Source: Manduca sexta (Eukaryota > Arthropoda > Insecta > Lepidoptera > Sphingidae). From it: DNA of 64,000 nucleotides. A program made the translations under genes and the position numbers. This document shows positions 34,085 through 46,130 of this stretch, piece by piece. The notes below the pieces were generated by a model that had not been told where the DNA came from, ran no database searches, and saw nothing but the letters and a program-made list of their open reading frames with translations. The first letter of the stretch is position 1. Every line of letters begins with the position of its first letter. The stretch spans positions 1,426,001-1,490,000 of the forward strand of contig NC_051124.1 of the NCBI RefSeq assembly GCF_014839805.1. Direction: 5' to 3'.

Positions 34085-34290
34085 GCTGAGGTCCTGGTCT
34101 TGATTCCCGGGTAGGGTAATGTCCTATTGAATATTTCTACTCAATAACAGCTCGTAATATAAAATTGTGCTCGATAAATAGCATTAAACTCGCCCCTAGT
34201 ATATGACTTAACTATTAGCCAAATATGCCGTAACACCTGTGCCTACCACTGAAACGGGAATAAGGCGTGAAGGTGTATATGAACTCTACT
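34085..34290 (+). mobile_element. SINE family B variant
   Basis: CTGGTCTTGATTCCCGGGTA in the B-box region, then AAATTGTGCTCGATAAATAG, AACTCGCCCCTAGTATATG and AATAAGGCGTGAAGGTG follow the family order. Confidence 0.5.
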
Positions 34291-35044
34291 ACACTTTATA
34301 TTAAGTACAGTATGTTACGTAAAGGGAGGTTATTTTGTCGGACATATTTTGCTAGATATCGAGGACGCCGGCTTTGCCCGGAATGCGACTTTCGAAACAG
34401 GCTGTTGGCATGATTTTCAGAATTTGTGCTAGTCTACCTTCAAAGTATAGCAGAGAAAGATGATATTTATAAGTTTATTTTTGTAAATAATAAGGTGCGT
34501 TGGCGTTATTACCCTCCAGTATGCCATCAGCTCAAGATTACTAAACTGTAACTAAAGTAATAAGGTAGTTGACTACTTTTCTAAAATACGTTTATCAAAA
34601 ATGTATGTCATCTAAAACTAGTGGAAAAGGAATTCTAAAAATCCACGTAATAATAAATAAGTTATAAAAATTTCAAATTGCATGGAAGGGCTGTCAAATT
34701 ACAGTAATAGCAAACTGTGACGTCATCGAGTATCACCGGCCATAACGCTGCGTTCGTAAGAAAGAGATAGCACGATAACCCCATCACGCCTTTTGCTCAC
34801 AACAATATTTCAAATATCAATAAATATTTTATTTTTCACCCAATTTTGATGCTGATTTCACAGAAGAATTTTTTTTTTCGTCTTATTTTCTTTTACATTT
34901 AAAATAATGTACAAAATTCAATATATGAAGCTACTGGTACATTACAAACACACTTCAGGCTGTAGTGTTCCTATACGATAATTTCTTAGGATGTACCAAT
35001 TCACCTTACCTCTGTAAGGTGCTTACTGCTTAACTATATATATG

Positions 35045-35165
35045 CAAGCTGATTCCAGAACGCAACACACTTACATGGGCCACTATAATGGGTTTTGACA
35101 CCTTGTGTACGGTGGTCTCAACCAGGGCGGATATAATATATATCCTATCATCAGGTTCATGTGGT
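35045..35165 (+). repeat. family G repeat, 3' half
   Basis: CAAGCTGATTCCAGAACGCA to ATATATCCTATCATCAGGTT. Confidence 0.68.
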
Positions 35166-35869
35166 AGGTACAGTTTTTCCATTTTACTTCTCAGCAGCAG
35201 TGTAACCACTATTGATTTCAGTCAGCAATACTTCATAGTCGATGCTATTAGCATTATGAAACTTAACATCTCATTACTTTAGTTGACGAGTGCGACCCTG
35301 TATGACGCATATATTTGCCATTTCTGGTTGATGTTTATATTGTGCAATACATTATACGCAAACTGAATACCAAATAGCAATCATTTTAAGTTCAAACAAT
35401 ACCAACCATTTAACAAAATTCCAAGAATTTAGATGCTCATTACAAAATTACAAATTCTCGTGCCCTTTTTAATATTAACACCGCAATATTCCTAATTTAC
35501 TGCAAACAGTTGTAAACGATTATTCTGATTACTCCGGTCTTCGAGGTCTAGTGTTTTAAAGGTCAAAAATTTTACAATATTATCAAACTTACTTTTCTTG
35601 TCTTATTTATTATACAAGGTTGTCTGTAGAGGCTTAAAGTATTTTTTATAAAAAAGCCAGTCACCTGATAGAAAGTAATGGCATGCACAAACCGATGCGA
35701 ACCAATCATATGTAACAAATCAACGTCACTTACGGAACTGAGCGAAATACAATAAGCTTCGGGTTTTCTTTACAACTGTGATAGAAGCATTGATTCTTAA
35801 TATAAGGAAGTCGATTAATTAAAAGGAAAACAGGGTATTTCCACGAGCATTCTGAGACTTTATTCTGCG

Positions 35870-36035
35870 TACCTAAGGAATTCTCCAAGAATTTTAAGGG
35901 TATGTGAAGTCTCCCAATTTACACTAGGCCAGCTTGGTGGACTAAGGTCTAATCCCTTTCAGAAGTAGAAGAAACCTGTGACCAACAGTGGGGCAGAATA
36001 TAATACAGGGCTGATATTATTATTATATATCACAC
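35870..36035 (+). mobile_element. SINE family A, 3' part
   Basis: From CTGCGTACCTAAGGAATTCT through GGCCAGCTTGGTGGACTAAG to ATAATACAGGGCTGATATTA and an ATT tail. Confidence 0.68.
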
Positions 36036-36344
36036 TACATCAAAACCTAAACCATTTTACCAACTTACTTAAATAATTCTGATATACAAAACCTAACCTA
36101 CTGTCGAACACAGCATTCTTACCTCGACAGTCAATTACAGCAAGATTCTTAAGGCCCTTAAACGGAGGACCCCTAACGATGTTGTTAAGAAACACGTAAG
36201 GGCCACTCTTATTGAATTATTCAGAGGGCCATTTGGGAGGGCACTGATACTTGTTTTAGAGGTTGTTTGGTCAAATTAGAGGAGGTTTAAAACGTATTTA
36301 GTTAAAGAATTTCAAGCACAATGTAGATTTGTGAAATATATCTT

Positions 36345-36545
36345 TTGCTCGCGGCTTCGCCTGCGTGTAGGTGTTTTTCCGGGATAAAATTTGCGCTTTA
36401 TAATTCCCCGGGATAAAAACGAGCTCCTATAGTACTCAGAAGTAATTTAGCTATCTATTAGTGAATAAAAAAACTCTTTAGTAGTTTCTGACATTAGCGC
36501 GTTCAAACGAACAAACTCTTTACCTTTATATATTACTATTGATTT
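36345..36545 (-). mobile_element. Helitron-like fragment
   Basis: CTCGCGGCTTCGCCTGCGTG, then TTTTTCCGGGATAAAATTT is the reverse of the 14590-14766 family. The terminal CTAG is mutated. Confidence 0.5.
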
Positions 36546-37427
36546 GTTGATACATTCTTATAATGCAATCCGTCAGAATGACTCATATCCGAACGGTAAG
36601 TAAAGCGACATCAAGGAAAATAAATGATTGACTGATGATAATTTATAATTATCCCTGATCACTCTGGGCCATTCGTATTAGATCATTGTTTGTGTACATA
36701 CAATACTACCATCAGCAAGCCTTTCCTAGATCAGACTGGCAAAAGCAAGTGGGTCATCTGATATTAATGATCATTCAGAAATAAAACCGTTTACCCCGTC
36801 AAAATAGCTTGAAGATGATATGTCAAGCACAAATTCTCGCAGACTCGTTAGTGGCTCAAGTGGGCTGAATGCATACGTCATGAAAGAATCGTCCGCGAAC
36901 CGACCAAGTCGACCTATTGAATTCAAGTTGACTCAACTCTATACTTTCAGAGTAATCCATTAATTAGGGCGGTTGATGGTAAATGACTTCTTTTTTATAC
37001 AAAGGTTGACTAGATACTGGATCAAGCTATAATACCGCCCATTATATAGATTCAAGAAAATATTTTTTGTTTGTGTTTTTAACAATGGTTACAGTATTTT
37101 GTACCTTATCAAATTGGAGGAATGATTTGTTTTGGGTTATAACCATCTCTGGTAGGTAGGTAGTAGCTAGTTATCACTCGATTGTATTGCTGTCAACGAA
37201 TATATTGTGGTTAAAAGTTTAAAAGGATTTAAACATTTTTTTACGAAAGACAGAAATAGAATACTTATTTGTTAGCAAGATTACAAAATAATTACAAAAA
37301 AAAAAAAAACTTAAATCAATTTGTTCATCACAAACTAAAAATATGCTGATAAAAACCAGCACGATCTTCCGCTGGGCCGTTTTGTGATGTCACGCTCGCA
37401 AAAGGCATAAACATTAGTGAAAAACTA

Positions 37428-37540
37428 CCTTCGTGCTTCGCCCCGTAACCACGAAGGCTGCAAAGTCTTCGAAACGTCGGGGGAAAATTAAAATATAAAA
37501 ACCGTGATAAAATCAAAAAAATAGTTTAATTTTAATGAAA
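37428..37540 (+). mobile_element. Penelope-like terminal fragment
   Basis: It contains CGAAGGCTGCAAAGTCTTCG followed by AAACGTCGGGGGAAAAT and AACCGTGATAAAATC, then AATAGTTTAATTTTAATG. The tail seen at 42462-42493 is missing. Confidence 0.75.
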
Positions 37541-38179
37541 AACGATAATTATGTAGAACGGACTGTCTCAACTGCAGTAGTACAGATTATAAAAATGTGA
37601 GACTTAATGTACGCGTGTTTGTGTGTTGGCGACAACTCTAGCTGCCTCGAAAAGCAAAACAGACATGCTATACAGCCTTTGATATGCAACCGATTTTAAT
37701 CAGTCAAAATATCTATATACCACATAACCCGGATCAGAATTGATTAAACTTCATACCTCGTTACAATTTTCTAGTATAAAATCAAAGTATTTCTCTCAAC
37801 AATTTTACGTTAAGAGAGTACTAATTTGCTGAAACTTTTCAATTTGTTTTCATAACAAATTTGAAGTTTCAATACTTTCTTCGTTCAACGTACGGATAGA
37901 ATGTTGTTTAAGTTTAAATACACGTTCATGTTAGACTGTAGTAAAGTGAGCCAGGGTTTAACATCATTTATCTACAGTTTAAACATACTAGCTTGATTGG
38001 AGTAGTATCACTACCTCATAGATAAAATGTGTAATTTTGCATAGTTTTGTATGATAAAAAACCTCTCTCTTTGAGCCCTACTAGTGTCAAAAGGAGCAGA
38101 CTGTATGTACTATTATACTCCCGTTTGAAAGACATTGTTACTGTCCATTATGAGACTTAAAAACATGGTGATGGTAGGT

Positions 38180-38492
38180 TATATACTTATATACTTGCCC
38201 ACTGCTGAGCACGGGCCTCCTCTACTACTGAGAGGGAATAGGCCTTAGTCCACCACGCTGGCCTAGTGCGGATTGCTAGACTTCACACACCTTCGAAATT
38301 CTTATAGAGAACTTCTCAGATGTGCAGGTTTCCTCACGATGTTTTCCTTCACCGTTAAAGCGAACGATAAATGCACAAAGAAAACACACATGATTTTTTA
38401 GAAAAGTCAGAGGTGTGTGCCCTTGGGTTTTGAACCTGCGGACATTCGTCTCGGCAGTCCGTTCCACACTCAACTAGGCTATCGCCGCTTTA
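38180..38492 (-). mobile_element. SINE family A, full length
   Basis: Minus-strand head AGCGGCGATAGCCTAGTTGA at 38492; body identical in order to 62243-62574; the ATT tail is lost. Confidence 0.78.
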
Positions 38493-38511
38493 TATTATTT
38501 TTTTTATATTA

Positions 38512-38745
38512 TTTAGGATATATTTTGTATCCGCCCGAATAGCGACCACCGTACATAAGATGTTAAAACCCGCTATAGAGGCCCACGTGAGTCGTGTTCT
38601 GGGATCAGCCTGTGTATGTTCGGGTCCAACAGGCCGGCATAATTATATCGACTGTCGAGGGGTAATCAACTCTATTCAGTCGACATTCTATAGACAACAT
38701 TTTATTTATGCCTTACTTCACTTACCACCAGGCGAGTAATTACGT
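38512..38745 (-). repeat. family G repeat, full copy
   Basis: TTAGGATATATTTTGTATCC to CACTTACCACCAGGCGAG on the plus strand; it lies between a SINE family A copy (38180-38492) and a SINE family B copy (38803-39068). Confidence 0.75.
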
Positions 38746-38802
38746 CCACTTATCATTTTGAAGATAAAAAAATTAATTGGACTTTGCAGGTAAAATTACA
38801 TA

Positions 38803-39068
38803 CATACATACATACATAACATCACGCATTTTATCCCCGAAGGGGTATGCAGAGGCGCAACTAGGGCACCCACTTTTCGCCAAGTATGTTCCGTTCCATG
38901 ATGTGATAGGGGGCGAGCCTATAGCCATATCGGGCACAAATTCCAGACTCCGGGCTGATACTGAGCAGAAAAACCCAAATATCACTTTGCCCGACCCGGG
39001 ATTCGAACCCAGGACCTCAGAGCGCTATTGTACCGGACGTGCAATACAACTACGCCACCGAGGCAGTC
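38803..39068 (-). mobile_element. SINE family B, full length, (TATG)n tail
   Basis: Minus-strand head GACTGCCTCGGTGGCGTAGT at 39068, B box GGGTTCGAATCCCGGGTCGG, tail of TATG units at 38803-38819. This is the best preserved family B copy in the window. Confidence 0.85.
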
Positions 39069-39693
39069 TCTCAGTCAGTCAGTAAAATTACTAGAGTCTC
39101 TAAAATGATGGCAAATATCCCGATTTAGCGATAAACATGTTATTGAAAAAATAAATCATACGCCAAATCCTATGAAAGAATATTAAAGATACAAATTTAA
39201 TATTGAAGAAAATTGCCTTGATACCTATAGTAGCCAAATAATAAAATTCTTTAACGCTGTCCATTAAGGTATAAAATCATTTGCTTCTTGGAAATTGTTA
39301 TATGTAATATGATATTAAAGTAGATAAAAGGCTTTTAGGCTTTAATGTTCAATAGAGCGTTGCTTGAAATGAGAAAATCTGGAAAATAATTCGATAACTC
39401 GGTAATCAACACGAGTAAAAGTAATTAAGCTCGAACAATTCAGACATGTTATAATTTTAATTGGTTTAATAAAAGAGGTTCTCAGTACCTAACATTTTTC
39501 TTTCTATTTGTCTGGGTTTTTCTATAATTTATCTAAATAATACTATAAATGCGACGAAAATGTTAAGATATATATTAGAAGTAAACTCAGAAACAGCTAA
39601 ATAGATTTCGATGAAATTTGACACACGGGTAGACCACATCCTGGATTAATACATAGGCTATTTTTATCCCAGTAACTATTCTCCTGTAGGTAA

Positions 39694-39847
39694 CGGTGGC
39701 GAAGCGTCCATACAATCCGATTCCTATTGGCTTCCCTTTTAGGTTTATTTACGTTTGTCTTTTCTGTAAAATTGGCCGCGATAGGTTAACTAAGGCAATT
39801 TTTTTCGCCATGGGTTACCTTTTGAAGAATTTCACCCTTCGCCACTG
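39694..39847 (+). mobile_element. MITE family E with clear terminal inverted repeat
   Basis: Left end CGGTGGCGAAGCGT and right end ACCCTTCGCCACTG are inverted matches at 12 of 14 positions. The middle differs from the other copies (AATTGGCCGCGATAGGTTAA). Confidence 0.62.
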
Positions 39848-39949
39848 AAAGGTAATATTTTAATTTTAATTTAAATAGATGATGCTGACTTCGCATAGAA
39901 TACAACTGGCGCCATCAACCTCTACATTGATGAAGTTGGTATAGCACAT

Positions 39950-40082
39950 TAAAAGTCTTGAAAATGTACTTAACGGAACACAACAGTGACTATACACTGC
40001 TGCTTGGCGGCAGAAATAGACATTGCGGTGTTACCTACCCAAGCGAAGACTTCACATACGAGAGACCTACCACCAGTTAATG
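39950..40082 (+). repeat. family D repeat, 3' fragment
   Basis: AACACAACAGTGACTATACA, GCAGAAATAGACATTGCGGT and ACGAGAGACCTACCACCAGT. It ends 32 bp before the Penelope target duplication. Confidence 0.65.
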
Positions 40083-40124
40083 TTAAGTAAAAAAATTGCT
40101 CTAACTTAAAAACAGTCTAAAATT

Positions 40125-40196
40125 ATTGAAATTAAACTAATTTTCGGATTCTATCGCGGTGCTAGTATTTTATTTTCTCCCGACGTTTCGAAGACT
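40125..40196 (-). repeat. left arm of the 72-bp inverted repeat of the Penelope-like element
   Basis: Base for base this is the reverse complement of 42390-42461. Its first base coincides with the last base of the target duplication. The match stops at 40197, where the coding part begins, so this is a partial pseudo-LTR in reverse orientation. Confidence 0.95.
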
Positions 40197-40221
40197 AAAT
40201 TAAATTAAATTAACATATAAT

Positions 40222-42195
40222 AAAATACAACAAATTACTATCAAAATTAAATGTCGATAATCTTAAAAACACCGAGTGTAGGAATGGAACGTGCGCGACC
40301 ATAGATAAGATACACTCCCGCGCAAACCATGGACAACGCGCAGTAATAAATCTGTCAAAACAAACATTGGACGAAAACACAATTCAGGTTTTATCGAAAG
40401 GCTTAAATTTTGCTGTTACTCCACGAAGGATACCGTATGAAGACATTATTTGCAATGTTGAGAATAGTCTCTTCAAAAATAACTTGAAACAGGGAAGATT
40501 CGGAGGCGATACGCCAAGACATTTCGTCAATTTTGCGTCAAAAGAAAGTGCCGAAACCAAATCTTCCAAAACACGAATATATCGCTTTAAAGAACTTGCG
40601 ATCGATGAAGGACCTTACCATTCTCCGTGCAGATAAAGGAAATGCGACAGTAGTAATGGATACGTCAGACTACAATAATAAAATGGAACAACTTTTATCG
40701 GATGTAAGTACGTATAAAATAGTCAAATCAGACCCGACTACTAAAGTATTAAAGGCTACTAGCTCTTTAATAAAAGATTACTCCGATAAGTTAAATCTTG
40801 ACGTAAACTTGCTCGTTCCTTCGTGTGCAAAACCGCCTAAACTGTATGGGTTGCCGAAAATACACAAATTAAATGCTCCGCTACGTCCCATAGTGAGTCA
40901 AATCGACACACCAACCTACAGATTGGCTCAGCACGTAGCAAAAGTGCTTTCACCACTTAGAGGAAACACTAGAGCGTCTGTGAAGGATTCATACCAATTT
41001 GTCAGCGATATTAAAGACCTAAAATTAGCTGACAATGAAACTATGGTCAGTTTTGATGTCCAGTCTCTCTTTACGAGCTTACCAGTACAAGATTGCATCA
41101 GAATTGTATCTAAGAAGTTAGCAGAGAATAACATTCCTGTGGAATATGCAGAACTACTCCAACATTGCCTTACATCTGGCTATATGTTGTGGAATAATCA
41201 GTTCTATGTACAAGTTGAGGGGGGTAGCGATGGGCTCCCCTGTATCTCCGGTAGTCGCCGATATATTTATGGAGGACTTCGAGGAGACAGCCCTGAGTAC
41301 AGCCCCGGTCACTCCAAGGTTTTATAAACGGTACGTAGACGATACTTTCACAATTTTACCATCTGATAAAGTAACTGCATTTTTAAATCACCTTAACTCC
41401 ATCAACAATAAAATCCAATTTACTATGGAGTTAGAACACAATAAATCTCTTGCTTTCTTAGATGTTTTAATCATCCGTAATCCTAATCAGACCTTAAGTC
41501 ATACTGTATATCGGAAACAGACCCATACTGATAAATATCTGAACGGTGAATCTCATCACCACCCAAAACAGTTAGCTACCGTGGGCAAATCTTTGTTTCA
41601 GAGAGCACAAGGAATCTGTGACGAGAAACACCTGGCCGCTGAGCTGCAACATGTCAAGCAAGTACTGCGAGACAACAAGCTCCAAATTCCACGCCGCCGT
41701 CACAGAAACCGAGTGAAACCAGCCACAGTTGAACGTGTTCCGGTTGTATTACCATATGTAAGAGGAGTCACCGACAAGATTGGCTACATCCTGAAGCGTG
41801 CTTCCATAAAAACTTATTTTAAGCTGCCTAAGAAGATTAGTCAATTTTTACCACCTGTCAAGTGTCACATACCTCTACAAGAACCGGGAGTATACAAAAT
41901 AGATTGCAACTGTGGCCTCTCTTATATCGGGCAAACAAAAAGAAATATAGGGACCCGCGTAAAAGAACATATAGCTGACGTGAAACACCGACGCTCGACG
42001 AAGTCTGCAGTCGCTGAACACTCTGAGGGAGGCGCCAATCATTATCTGCGACTAGACAAGCCACAAATCCTCGCCAAAGAACACCGATTCCTGCCTAGGA
42101 TGATTCGCGAGGCTATTGAAATTAAAAACATCCTAATTTCAATAGGGAAGATGGTTGGAAGCTTGCACAAGCCTGGGATCCAGTTCTACATTTAA
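40222..42195 (+). pseudogene. Penelope-type reverse transcriptase with GIY-YIG endonuclease, two frameshifts
   Basis: The reading can be followed in three frames. 40222-about 40550 gives the N-terminal part (VINLSKQTLDENTIQVLSKG, then PRRIPYEDIIC). About 40533-41222 gives ADKGNATVVMD, KLYGLPKIHK and the first catalytic aspartate region MVSFDVQSLFTSLPV. About 41220-42195 gives GVAMGSPVSPVVADIF, the catalytic RYVDD box near 41329-41343, and then a GIY-YIG domain (GVYKIDCNCGLSYIG at about 41887-41931, with the arginine and HIADVK downstream). The second shift is one extra G in a run of six (41219-41224). The first lies near 40530-40560. The start is truncated: a stop near 40220 precedes the open frame. 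The product would copy RNA and nick target DNA, but this copy cannot make it. Confidence 0.9.
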
Positions 42196-42389
42196 TTAAA
42201 TCGGAACCCAAAAGACCGGCTGCCAGACTTCAAGACACTGTGAGCTCATTCTGCGTAGATCGGACTACCAACAGCTAAAATTTAAAAAATTTAAAAAAGT
42301 TGTATAATTGTAAAATGTAGGTAGATATTGTAACTTTGACTTTACGGATGAACAACACCTCAGTCCCCCCGTGACCATGAAGGCTGCAA

Positions 42390-42461
42390 AGTCTTCGAAA
42401 CGTCGGGAGAAAATAAAATACTAGCACCGCGATAGAATCCGAAAATTAGTTTAATTTCAAT
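42390..42461 (+). repeat. right arm of the 72-bp inverted repeat of the Penelope-like element
   Basis: It begins AGTCTTCGAAACGTCGGGAG and ends GTTTAATTTCAAT. It overlaps the conserved terminal block shared with the fragments at 23030, 37428 and 4470. The extra 32-nt tail follows at 42462-42493. Confidence 0.95.
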
Positions 42462-43028
42462 GTCTAACATTCGCGTAAACATAAGAAATCATTAGTCTAA
42501 AATTAGTCACTCGACAAAAAATCTTAAAGAACAAGACACAAACGCCCATCAATTTTCCGACGAAAAACTCTTAGGAAAATTGCACAGTGGAACAGAAACG
42601 AACCTTTGCGACGGCGAAAGTGCGGCGAACAATTACTACCCCACTTTTGCTATAATTAATTTTTAATTATCGCCACAGTTGCTTTGTTCATTGTCCGACA
42701 AGTTTTAATTTGACGGACTGACAGATTTGCAGGTTTTTTATTTGAAATTAGAACATCGTGGAATCGGTAGGTTTAAACATTTGTTCCATGGGTTTGGAGT
42801 AAAAATGTCTTATTTTTTTTTGTATATTTATAGTCACTATAAATTAGAATATTAGTGATGTTTAGTTGTTTCGATGTTAGCGTAGAAAACGCTGATTGGA
42901 TGTAGGTATAAGTCGGAAGATAGATCATGTCATGGAGTAACACGTTTTTCTAGTAATAGTTTAATAATAAATAACAAAAAAATACGAAGGTATTTTTCGT
43001 TTATTGTATTTATGTCTAATTTATTTTA

Positions 43029-43281
43029 GACTGCATCGGTGGCGTAGTTGTATTGCTTGCACGGTATGACGCCGCTTTGAGGCCCTGGGTTCGACTCCCG
43101 GATCGGGCTTAGTGATATTGGGTTGTTTCGCACACTATTAGTCCGTAGTTTAGAATTTGTGCAAGGTATGGTAATAGGCTCACCCTACCACATAATGGGA
43201 TGGAACACGCAAGCGGAAAGTGGGTAGCCTAGTGGTTCCTTTGCTTACTCCTCTTATAAAGGCAATAATGTGAATTAATGT
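43029..43281 (+). mobile_element. SINE family B
   Basis: Head GACTGCATCGGTGGCGTAGT, B box GGGTTCGACTCCCGGATCGG; the 3' part is diverged (CTCCTCTTATAAAGGCAATA). Confidence 0.75.
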
Positions 43282-43839
43282 ATTTTATTACCTCGGTATT
43301 AAAGAGTCCAAAATAGGAACAGTACCTTTAACCTTTGCCTACCTTATCACCACTGACAAACTATCATCTAAACACTGATACCGATACTGTTTCTCCCAAA
43401 CTTGATATAAACATTCCCAGTTTTCGAAACATTTACAGAAAAAAAAAAAACTTTGGCTACCCGTTCGTCAATCGTGCACAATAACACAATATCCAAACCG
43501 TCCAAACCCATTTTCAACGTTCTTTATTCCTATTATTACATAATACATTTACAAAAGCTTACAAACGTGGGTTGACCGTAATATGTTTATTCGTATGCTA
43601 TAAGCGCTCGCCATTTGTAATTACGTATATATTTCTTGCTATTCGTCTCTTATGAATTCCTAAATTACCAATAAATGCGAATAAATGATTCAGTGAGTTA
43701 TTTACTGAGTACCAATAAATGATAATCAATAATTCACTGCTTCAGTTATACGCGTCCGACATTGAAATAAATCTATTGAACGGACGACCAAGTGACTTAT
43801 AATTCTGTCCGCCTCTTGACCATGAAGGTTTTTTGATGA

Positions 43840-44188
43840 CAAAAAAGAAAGCCCGGAGTTTCTTTCTGCCTTTCTTCTTCGGGTAGTCATCACTTAGGTA
43901 GCTAGTGAAAGGCTGGTAGGTTAGCTAGGCTAGGGCTCATGTCCTCACCGGTGAGGATCGCGACGTGTTAGCCTTATATTCCCCCTACTTGCCAGCCCGA
44001 GCTGGTTACTTCGGTTTGTACCTAGTCTTTTGTATAAACTTTATCCCTAATTTAAAATCTCCATAGTTATATAAGTGATTTTAATAGTTGTTTAGAAATA
44101 ATAATTATTCTTATTCTTTGTTTTGACGTATCATAAGTGCAACTTTGTTCGCCTACGTGATGAATAAAGTATTTTATTTTTATTTTTA
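43840..44188 (+). mobile_element. LINE 3' UTR-like segment ending in AATAAA and T-rich tail
   Basis: It starts near AAAGAAAGCCCGGAGTTTCT and ends TGATGAATAAAGTATTTTAT followed by TTTTATTTTTAAG. I recall this layout from moth LINE 3' ends. No coding part is left. A short Penelope-terminus-like piece (CGCCTCTTGACCATGAAGG, 43811-43829) abuts it. Confidence 0.5.
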
Positions 44189-44563
44189 AGGTTTCAAAAC
44201 TTCGAGAGTGTGTTAGACATTATAAGGACTACGTAAAACTTCGCAAAGTATCTTTATTTCAATCATTGATTAATGACTTTGAATATAATATTTGTTGTGA
44301 TATAATTAATTTTGTCTTGTGTTTCTAATTCTCAACTAAATTATGTATTTTGGTAAGATTAAATAAAAACCTCGTTTAAAGCATAAACAAAATTGTCTAC
44401 AGTACTTGTACAGTCAGCCAAATAAGTAGCACAAATCCAAATTTTTAAAACGTTCTTATATTTAGGTATTAACTTTAATAGAAATATTATTTTCCCTTAT
44501 CTAAAATAGAATAAGCACTTTGAAGTTTATTTAAGTAAAAAAAAATAGAATTGGTAAGAACGA

Positions 44564-44829
44564 CTGCCTCGGTGGCTTAGTTTTACCGCATGCGCGGTAC
44601 GACAGCGCTTTGAGGTCCTGGGTTCGAATCCTGGGTCGGGCAAAGTGATATATGGGTTTTTCTGCTCAGTATTAACCCGGAATCTGAAATTTGTGCCCGA
44701 TATGGCGATAGGCTCGCTCTCTATCTCATCATGGGACGGACCACACTTGGCATAAAGTGTGTGCCTTGGTTGCACCTCTGCATACCCGTTCGGGGATAAA
44801 TGCATGATGTTGTGTGTGTGTGTGTGTGG
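44564..44829 (+). mobile_element. tRNA-derived SINE, family B, full length, (GT)n tail
   Basis: The head GACTGCCTCGGTGGCTTAGT holds the A box, and GGTTCGAATCCTGGGTCGGG the B box. The body includes TTTGTGCCCGATATGGCGAT and CCCGTTCGGGGATAAATGC; the tail is a GT repeat (44811-44829). Confidence 0.85.
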
Positions 44830-44844
44830 TAAGAACAAAAGTGG

Positions 44845-45020
44845 CCCCCGTAAGTTTCGCGTTCCAAGATCACTATGAGTATATCTGGTTTTAAACAGGC
44901 CGGAATAATTGGGTTGACTGGCAAAGGTAATCATCACTGGTGAATCAACACTCTATGGACTCTATTCCATTTACCATTAGGTGCTGTGAGGTCCATCTTC
45001 CATGTACATATAAAATAAAC
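44845..45020 (-). repeat. family G repeat, 3' end missing
   Basis: AGTTTCGCGTTCCAAGATCA, GGTTTTAAACAGGCCGGAAT and TACCATTAGGTGCTGTGAGG on the plus strand. Confidence 0.65.
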
Positions 45021-45881
45021 ACAACGTTTTGCCTGATCTGAGATGCCATCCCAATCATGCCCAAAATCTCCTACCGTCTTGATATGCAACTAAACGACAT
45101 ATAAATTTATAAATTAACCATTATTGGCATAGATCCAGGGCCTCTAACAAGATTATATTTAGCATAACTACTCATATTTGCACCATAATACCCATAATGT
45201 TATTCCAAACGCTGTTAAACAAGCCCGGTTTATAGGGGAGAGAATTGCGTCTATAAAACCCTGTTTTGGATGTGTTTTTTAAAGATTTAGCCCATGTATA
45301 GGGTTGTTAGGAAATGATTAACAAAAATAAACTTTATTTCATGGCTATTAAAGTCCTTCTCGAAGGGATGCAGCTGCTTATCAATTTACAGTCAAGAGAT
45401 GGCCTAATATGTAAATAGATAGATATTCTGACCCGTACGTTTCTTATTTTATCATTTTAAGTATTTATAAATTATACAATAAAAAAAGATACCTTCTATT
45501 TTTTTATATTTTTTACCAAGTTTAAAAATACACTCGTATGTTTTATGTAAAAACCCTACCGCACTTCTTGAAGGTTAGAAAACAATTAATACAAAAACAC
45601 TTAGGAACCTCATATTGTTCTAGTAACAAAGGAGCGACGGATCACCGTGCACTCAAAAGCGGAAGTTCTCGAGATTCAAGATTTCCATCCGGTTTCCTCT
45701 CCGATATTCGGAGCTTAAATTCCGGAATCAAAATACCGTACCGCAGGTTGTATCATAATTTACTTTGCTTGATCTTTACAAATCAAATCAAATCAAATCA
45801 GGAGAATAAGAGCCTGATAATCTTAGGCTATTCTTGTAATAACCTTCGCCTTCGTCACTGCAAAGTGATTAATATTTAGAA
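45021..45881. other. intron, nothing recognised
   Basis: Contains a short AAATC repeat (45779-45798). A 113-codon open frame at 45538-45879 has no protein-like features. Confidence 0.5.
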
Positions 45882-46130
45882 CTAGCTGACCCGACCGACG
45901 TTGTCCCGTCTTAACTATGAATTTGCAGCGCGCATTCTGTCAATGGCTAAAATTCACATTTCTTAAATTTTTATAACGTTCCGCTCAACTACCTTAATTT
46001 TTTCTTTCATAAGAACCTTCTCCTGACAATAACAAACACAACAAAAAAAAAATTATAGTGAAATCGGTCCAACCGTTCTTGCATGATGGCGTGACCAAGG
46101 GAAATAGGGATACATTTTTATATATATAGA
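45882..46130 (-). mobile_element. non-autonomous Helitron-like element, second copy
   Basis: It has the same termini as 28358-28645: TCTATATATATAAAAATGTA at the 5' end after host A, and GGTCGGGTCAGCTAG at the 3' end before host T. It is 39 nt shorter, mainly in the part after GCATTCTGTC. Confidence 0.75.

Larger units (their letters stand above)
40126..42493 (+). mobile_element. Penelope-like element with target duplication, inverted ends and 3' tail
   Basis: The element is bounded by a 12-bp direct repeat AGTCTAAAATTA (40114-40125 and 42494-42505). The left end is a 71-72 bp segment that is the perfect reverse complement of 42390-42461 near the right end. The right end continues for another 32 nt, ending in GTAAACATAAGAAATCATT. 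Between them lies an RT plus GIY-YIG endonuclease frame (40222-42195). A pseudo-LTR in inverted orientation with a short tail beyond one copy is a known arrangement for Penelope-like elements. It inserted antisense to the host channel gene. At least seven further fragments of the same termini occur in the window. Confidence 0.88.

Noticed and set aside
42368..42408. Annotating a functional hammerhead ribozyme as an RNA gene
   Set aside because: The CTGATGA box is not canonical, so it is reported only as a hypothesis.
44564..44640. True tRNA gene
   Set aside because: The A and B boxes belong to the head of a SINE that continues for 190 bp; the cloverleaf is not maintained.
44527..44937. 136-codon minus-strand open frame ending in a DPGFEPRTS-type string
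   Set aside because: Antisense translation of a SINE family B copy; the same string arises at 38777-39085.
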